Assembly: GCF_000715075.1 (NCBI RefSeq)
Contig: NC_134101.1
Coordinates: forward strand, 121,710,616 to 121,774,615
Length of the DNA stretch: 64,000 bases
Reading direction: 5' to 3'
From: Nicotiana tabacum
Taxonomy: Eukaryota > Streptophyta > Magnoliopsida > Solanales > Solanaceae
Made by a program: the position numbers and the translations under genes. Shown here one piece after another: positions 58,701 through 64,000 of the stretch; position 1 is the stretch's first letter, and every line of letters starts with the position of its first letter. The notes below the pieces were generated by a model. The model was given only the letters and a program-made list of their open reading frames with translations. It had not been told where the DNA came from and ran no database searches.

Positions 58701-61700
58701 TCACGTCATCCTACACTTAAACATTCGTTCGTCCTTGAATGAGCATAAAGACATACCTGAAGTAGTGAAAGGATGTGGGTAACGGCTGTGCATATCCTGC
58801 TCGGTCTCCCAGGTCGCCTCCTCGACCGGCTGGTCCCGCCATTGAACCTTTACTGATGCAATGTTCTTTGACCTCAGCTTTCTAACCTGCCTGTCCAATA
58901 TTGCCACTGGTTCCTCAACATAGGATAGATCCTTGTCCAACTAGACTAAACTGAAATCCAACACGTACGATAGATCACCGTGATACCTCTGGAGCATTGA
59001 AACATGAAATATCGGATGAACTCCTGCCAAACTAGGAGGTAAGACAAGCTCATAAGCAACCTCCCCAACACGTCTCAATATCTCAAAAGGGCCAATAAAC
59101 CTTGGACTCAACTTCTCTTTCTTCCCAAATCTCATAACGCTCTTCATAGGCAAAACCCGAAGCAGAACCCGCTCTCCAACCATATAGGAAACATCACGAA
59201 CCTTCCGGTCCACGTAATTATTCTGTTTGGACTGGGCTGTACGGAGTCTATCCTGAATCACCTTAACCTTCTCTAAAGCCTCCTTAACCAAGTCTATGCC
59301 CAATAGTCTAGCCTCACCCGACTCAAACCAACCCACCGGGGATCTACAATGCCTACCATATAAATCCTCATACGGTGCCATCTAAATGCTGGACTGATAG
59401 TTGTTGTTGTAAGCAAACTCCGCCAATGACAAGAACTGATCCCAAGACCCTCCAAACTCAATAACACACGCATGAAACATATCCTTAAGAATCTGAATAG
59501 TGCGCTCGGACTATCCGTCCGTCTGCGGGTGAAATGCTATACTCAACTCCACCCGAGTACCCAACTCATGCTGAACGGCTCTCTAGAACCGTGATGTGAA
59601 TTGAGTACCTCTATCTGAAATGATGGAAACCGGAATACCATACAGACGAACAATCTTCCGGATATAGATCTCCGCCAACCGCTCCAAGGAATAAGTAGTA
59701 CACAAAGGAATAAAGTGAGCGGACTTGGTCAGCCGATCCACAATCACCCAAATAACATCAAACTTTCTCAAAGTCCGTGGGAGCCCAACTACAAAGTCCA
59801 TGATGATTCGCTCCCACTTCCACTCCGGAATCTCTATTTGCTGAAGCAACCCACCCGGTCTCTGGTGCTCATACTTCACCTACTGACAGTTGAGACACCG
59901 AGCTACAAATCCAAATATATCCTTCTTCATCCACCTCCACCAGTAGTGATGCCTCAAATCCTGATACATCTTCGCGGCACCCGGATGAATGGAATACCGT
60001 GAGCTCTGGGCCTCTTCCAGAATCAACTCCCGAAGCCCATCAACATTGGGTACACAAATCCGACCCTACATCCTCAATACCCCATCATCACCAATAGTCA
60101 CATTTCTGCCATCACCGTGCTGAACCTTGTCCTTGAGGACAAGCAAATGATGGTCATCATACTGTTGCTCCCTGATACGATCAAATAAGGAAGACCGAGA
60201 AGGCACGCAAGCTAGAACCCGACTGGGCTCTGAAAGATCTAATCTCACAAACTGGATGGGTAAGGCCTGAATATCCATCGCCATAGGCCTCTCCAATGCT
60301 GGTAAATATGCCAAACTCCCCAAACTCTCTGCCCGACAGCTCAAAAGATCAGCCACCACATTGACCTTGCCCAGTGATACAAAATAGTGATGTCATAGTC
60401 CTTCAGCAACTCTAAACACCTCCTCTGGCGCAAATTTAGATCCCTTTGCTTGAACAGGTGCTACAAGCTCCGATGGTCAGTATAAATCTTACAGGGGACC
60501 CCGTATAAACAATGGCGCCAAATCTTCAGGGCGTGAACAATGGAGCTAACTCAAGGTCGTGAACAGGGTAGTTCTTCTCATGTATCTTCAATTGTCTGAA
60601 CGCGTAGGCAATAACCCTACCATCCTGCATCAACACCGCTCCGAGGCCAATCCTCGAGGTATCGCAATAGACCGTATAAGACCCCGAACCTGTAGGCAAT
60701 ATCAAAACTGGGGCTGTAGTAAAAGCTGTCTTGAGCTTCTGAAAGCTCGTCTCACACTCATCCGTCCACTAAAACGGAGCACCCTTCTGGGTCAACCTGG
60801 TCATAGGGGCTGCAATCGAAGAAAACTCCTCCACAAAACGATGGTAGTAGCCCGCCAAACCAAGGAAACTGTAGATCTCGGTAGTTGAGGATGGTCTAGA
60901 CCAACTCTGCACGACCTCTATCTTCTTCGGATCCACCTGAATACCCTCACTCGACACCACGTGGCCTAAGAATGCCACTGAATCCAACCAAAACTCACAT
61001 TTCGAGAACTTAGCATATAACTTCTTCTCTATTAGAGTCTGAAGCATAGTCCTCAGGTGCTGCTCACGATCTTCCCGACTCCGGGAATACACCAGAATAT
61101 CATCAATAAAGACAATGACGAACGAGTCAAGATACGGCCGGAACACACTGTGCATCAAATGCATAAAGGCTGCTGGGGCATTGGTCAGCTCAAATGACAT
61201 AACAAGGAACTTATAATGACTGTACCGAGTCCTAAAAGCAGTCTTTGGGATATCTGGCTCTCGAAATCTTCAACTGATGGTAACCTGAGCACAAATCAAT
61301 CTTAGAAAACACTCGTGTACCCTGAAGCTGGTCAAGCAGATCATCAATACGAGGAAAAAGATAACGGTTCTTCATTATAACCTTGTTTAACTGGCAATAA
61401 TCAATACACATACGCATAGATACATCTTTTTTATTCACAAACAAGATAGGATCACCCCAAGGTGATACACTAGGCCGAATAAAACCCTTATCAAGCAATT
61501 CCTGTAACTGATCTTTCAACTCCTTCAACTCAGGAGGAGCCATACGATACAGAGGAATAGAAATAGGCTGAGTACCCAGCAAAAAATCAATGCCAAAATC
61601 AATATCTCTATCAGGCGGCATGCCTGGAAGATCAGCTGGAAACACATTGGGAAAATCCCGTACTACTGGGACTGAATCAACTGAAGGGGTATCAATACTG

Positions 61701-62214
61701 ACATCTCTCACATAAGCTAAATACGTGTCACAACTTTTCTCAACCATATGCTGAGCTTTAAGAAAAGAAATAACTCTATTGTGAGTGTGATCTAAAGTAA
61801 CCCTCCACTCAACACGCGGTACACCTGGCATAGCCAGCGTCACGGTTTTGGCGTGACAATCAAGAATATCATAATGGGGCGACAACTAGTCCATGCCCAA
61901 GATAATATCAAAATCTACCATGCTGAGCAACAATAGATCGACTCTGGTCTCAAAACTACTAAAGAGCAACCAAACACGACCGATAAACGCGGTCCACAAT
62001 AAGAGAATCTCCCACAGGAGTAGAAACATAAGCAGGGAAACTCAAAGAATCTCGAGATACACCCAAATGCGGAGCAAAATAAGAAGACACATAAGAGTAA
62101 GTGGAGCCTAGATCGAATAGAACCGATGCATCTCTGTGACAAACTAGTATAATACCTTTGATGACAGAATCGGAGGCAACAACCTTGGTACGGGTAGGAA
62201 AGGCATAGTATCAA
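58701..62214 (-). pseudogene. Gypsy-2 pol: protease, RT, RNase H, integrase, chromodomain
   Basis: Protease remnant FDLGSTYSYVSSYF (about 62110; DLG where DPG is expected). Reverse transcriptase 60769-61700 with an intact FIDDILVYS but a frameshift near 61240. RNase H 60360-60770 is broken. Integrase 59390-60360 has IIMDFVVGLP and ISDRGTQF. The chromodomain, 58760-58900, includes VKVQWRDQPVEEATWE. In-frame TAG codons replace expected Gln at about 58942, 59386, 59514, 59881, 60066 and 60769, and Trp at about 59586 and 61886. The stop overlaps the 3' LTR by eight bases. Confidence 0.9.
58709..58741 (-). other. Polypurine tract and inverted repeat of Gypsy-2
   Basis: The minus strand reads TTTAAGTGTAGGA next to the 3' LTR, preceded by CATTC...GAATG arms (58722-58741) around GGACGAACG. 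Confidence 0.7.
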
Positions 62215-63604
62215 GCCTGGCCTCCCCCTCGAAGGCGACCTCTACCTCCCCAACCTCCACCTCTAGCTGGCTGAGCAGGTGGGTAGCAACTGGAGCTGTA
62301 ACCATAGCCTAAGAACTCTATGGGGCACGCTATGGCTGAGAAGTCTGTGGAGGTGCACTCTTCCCAAGTCTGGGGCAATCCCTCACCATATGGCATGTGT
62401 CACCACACTCAAAAAAAGCTCTGGGAGGACGTGGTGGCTGTGACTGGCTCAGGCCAGGTCTGCTGGATTGACCTCTGAAAACACCCCGCGCAAGAGGCGC
62501 GCTAGATACCGGTGGTGCATAATAAGGCTCTTGAGGCCTAGGAGGAGCTGGGATACCACTGGCTGCTAGAAGAGCTGAATGAATAGGGCGACTCATATAA
62601 CCCTATCATGACGACCTGCTGCTGGGCCACGAGCACCAGAGAAATGGCCTGACTCTCGAGACCTCTTGACCTCCCTCTCCTCACTCTCCCTAGCAATGCT
62701 CACTACCCGTTGATAAGAAATATCCATCTCCAACTCATGAGCCATGACAGACTTGATGCTGGGAATAACGCCCTCAATAAACCGGCGAACCCTCTCACGA
62801 ACATTAGAAACCAAGGCTGGTGCATGTCTAGCCAAACTAGTGTAACAGACAGCATACTCTGAGACAGTCATAGCACCGAGGCACAAATTCTCAAACTCTG
62901 TGGGCCATGCGTCCCTGAGGCTTTGAGGACCATACTCTCTCAGGAACAGATCTGAAAACTGAGTCCAAGTCAGTGAAGCAACCTCATCCGATTGTCAAAC
63001 TCATAGGTGCACCACCACTCATAGGCGGCTCCTCGAAGCTAGAGAGTAGTGAAGGAAAACCCGCTTGATCCTGATATACCCATGGTACGGAGAATGCGTA
63101 ACTCTCATCCAAAAATCCCAGAGCATCCTCCGATGATAGACCGTTGAATATAGGAGGCTTGTATCTCTTGAACCTCTCAAGCCTCAATTGCTCCTCCTCG
63201 AAAGTCGCTGCCCTGTCCTCGGGCTAAACTGGCATTGAAGGCGGTACGAGAATAATCTTAGGGACCTGCTCAACATGCACTCGCTACTCAGGAGTGTGGG
63301 CAGCGGGAGTCTATACTCCTCCCCCGGCCTGAGATGTAGCTGCAGCAAGAGGAAGCAACCCTGCCTGAGCCAGAGTGGTGTACATGCTCATGAACTATGC
63401 CAAAGTCTCCTGAAGAGCTGGAGTAGTGGTAGCAGTAGGCATGTCAGGTGCCTGGACTCCGGCTGGAACTGCTGGTGGTACCTCGGCGGCAGCTCGCACA
63501 GGTGCTCTGGCTGCACCACGTGCGCGTCCTCGGCCTCAACCTCTAACGGCTGCAGTAGGGGGCACGGGTGCCTGATCATTTCGGGTAGCGCGTGTCCTCA
63601 CCAT
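62215..63604 (-). pseudogene. Gypsy-2 gag
   Basis: ATG at 63604 starts MVRTRATRND, followed by RG- and AP-rich sequence, then a Gag core (RLERFKRYKPPIFNGLSSED, about 63187) and a zinc knuckle near 62410 that reads FFECGDTCHMVRDC, its first Cys replaced by Phe. Stops in the N-terminal part are TAG or TGA where Gln or Arg is expected. Frameshifts occur near 62980, 62590 and 62390. Confidence 0.88.
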
Positions 63605-63790
63605 CTGTGAGAGAATAGCAGACAAAAGTTTAGAATTGTCATGTCAAAATATCACACGACAAGGAAATCAAATGAAGTGAAATTTTCCTAACAGTTACAT
63701 AGCCTTTCGTAGATAAGTATAGACATCTCCGTACCGATCAACGAGACTCTAATAAACCGGCTTATGATCCATGACTACTATAAACCTAGA

Positions 63791-63803
63791 GCTCTAATAC
63801 CAA
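63791..63803 (-). other. Primer-binding site of Gypsy-2
   Basis: The minus strand reads TTGGTATTAGAGC, an initiator-Met-type site with one C-to-T change. Confidence 0.85.
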
Positions 63804-63805
63804 CT

Positions 63806-64000
63806 TGTCACGACCCCGGTTCGCCCTACGTGAACCATCGTGACGGTACCTAGTCCGCTACGACTAGATAAGCCTAAATTGCGGAAGATAACCAAAATAC
63901 GGAATAAAAACAAGTTAAAACAGAATGAAGAGTGACAAAAATAGTGTTAAAAAGTACCGCTCGGCATATACAACACAACATTCTCAGAATCAAGTACACT
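63806..64000 (-). repeat. 5' LTR of Gypsy-2 (first 195 bp of plus-strand view)
   Basis: Starts TGTCACGACCCCGG and aligns with 56004 onward with scattered transitions; it continues beyond the window. Confidence 0.9.

Larger units (their letters stand above)
56004..58708 (-). repeat. 3' LTR of Gypsy-2 (2705 bp)
   Basis: TGTCACGATCTCG on the plus strand matches the start of the right LTR at 63806. The other end is placed at GTCACGTCA beside the polypurine tract; it could be five bases shorter. Confidence 0.88.
56004..64000 (-). mobile_element. Gypsy-2: chromodomain Ty3/gypsy element, degenerate, cut by window edge
   Basis: On the minus strand: 5' LTR (63806 onward, incomplete), primer site, gag, protease, reverse transcriptase, RNase H, integrase, chromodomain, polypurine tract, 3' LTR (56004-58708). 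The pol frame is collinear with Gypsy-1 and clearly the same group, but the LTR arrays differ. Several frameshifts and many TAG stops are present. The left flank gttgt is the candidate target copy; its partner lies outside. Confidence 0.94.

Noticed and set aside
63275..63610. Plus-strand frame at the right end
   Set aside because: Antisense shadow of the Gypsy-2 gag N-terminus.

Overview
The window is transposon-rich nuclear DNA from a flowering plant. The element families (Tork-type copia, chromodomain gypsy with LTRs of about 2.7-3.4 kb, hAT-like MITEs) point to Solanaceae, most likely Nicotiana or a close relative; this rests on recollection of repeat families, not a search. The only gene I can support that does not belong to a transposable element is one tRNA-Gly. 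Nearly everything else is retrotransposon.

Layout. (1) 1-4858: a young copia element (Copia-1). Its one 1336-codon Gag-Pol frame is intact, and its LTRs are identical over the 205 bp that can be compared. (2) 4859-5709: short host stretch with tRNA-Gly(UCC) on the minus strand. (3) 5710-27423: a three-level nest. Old Copia-2 is split by a non-autonomous element, LARD-1 (9779-26109, target duplication gaaag). One LTR of LARD-1 is split in turn by a chromodomain gypsy element, Gypsy-1 (14159-25133, target duplication gttgg). (4) 27424-36686: non-coding sequence with a Helitron-like terminus, a long non-coding retroelement-like tract, and inside that tract a clean solo LTR (30323-33168, target duplication agacc). 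(5) 36687-52203: a non-autonomous gypsy derivative (LARD-2) arranged LTR-internal-LTR-internal-LTR with a single outer target duplication (ataat). (6) 52204-56003: low-copy-looking sequence with two MITEs and two Helitron-like ends. (7) 56004-64000: a second chromodomain gypsy (Gypsy-2, minus strand), running off the right edge.

How the parts relate. Gypsy-1, the solo LTR, LARD-2 and Gypsy-2 share an LTR plan: related termini, an initiator-Met-type primer site where internal sequence exists, a short inverted repeat just before the polypurine tract, one array of short GC-rich motifs about 700 bp into the LTR, and a second array of short repeats at roughly 1.5-2.3 kb. The array sequences differ between families while their positions are kept. 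Gypsy-1 is broken almost only by nonsense transitions (mostly CAG to TAG) in an otherwise continuous 4.7-kb frame, the pattern expected from long-term cytosine methylation and deamination. The triple-LTR array and the position-conserved LTR motif arrays are the most unusual structures here.
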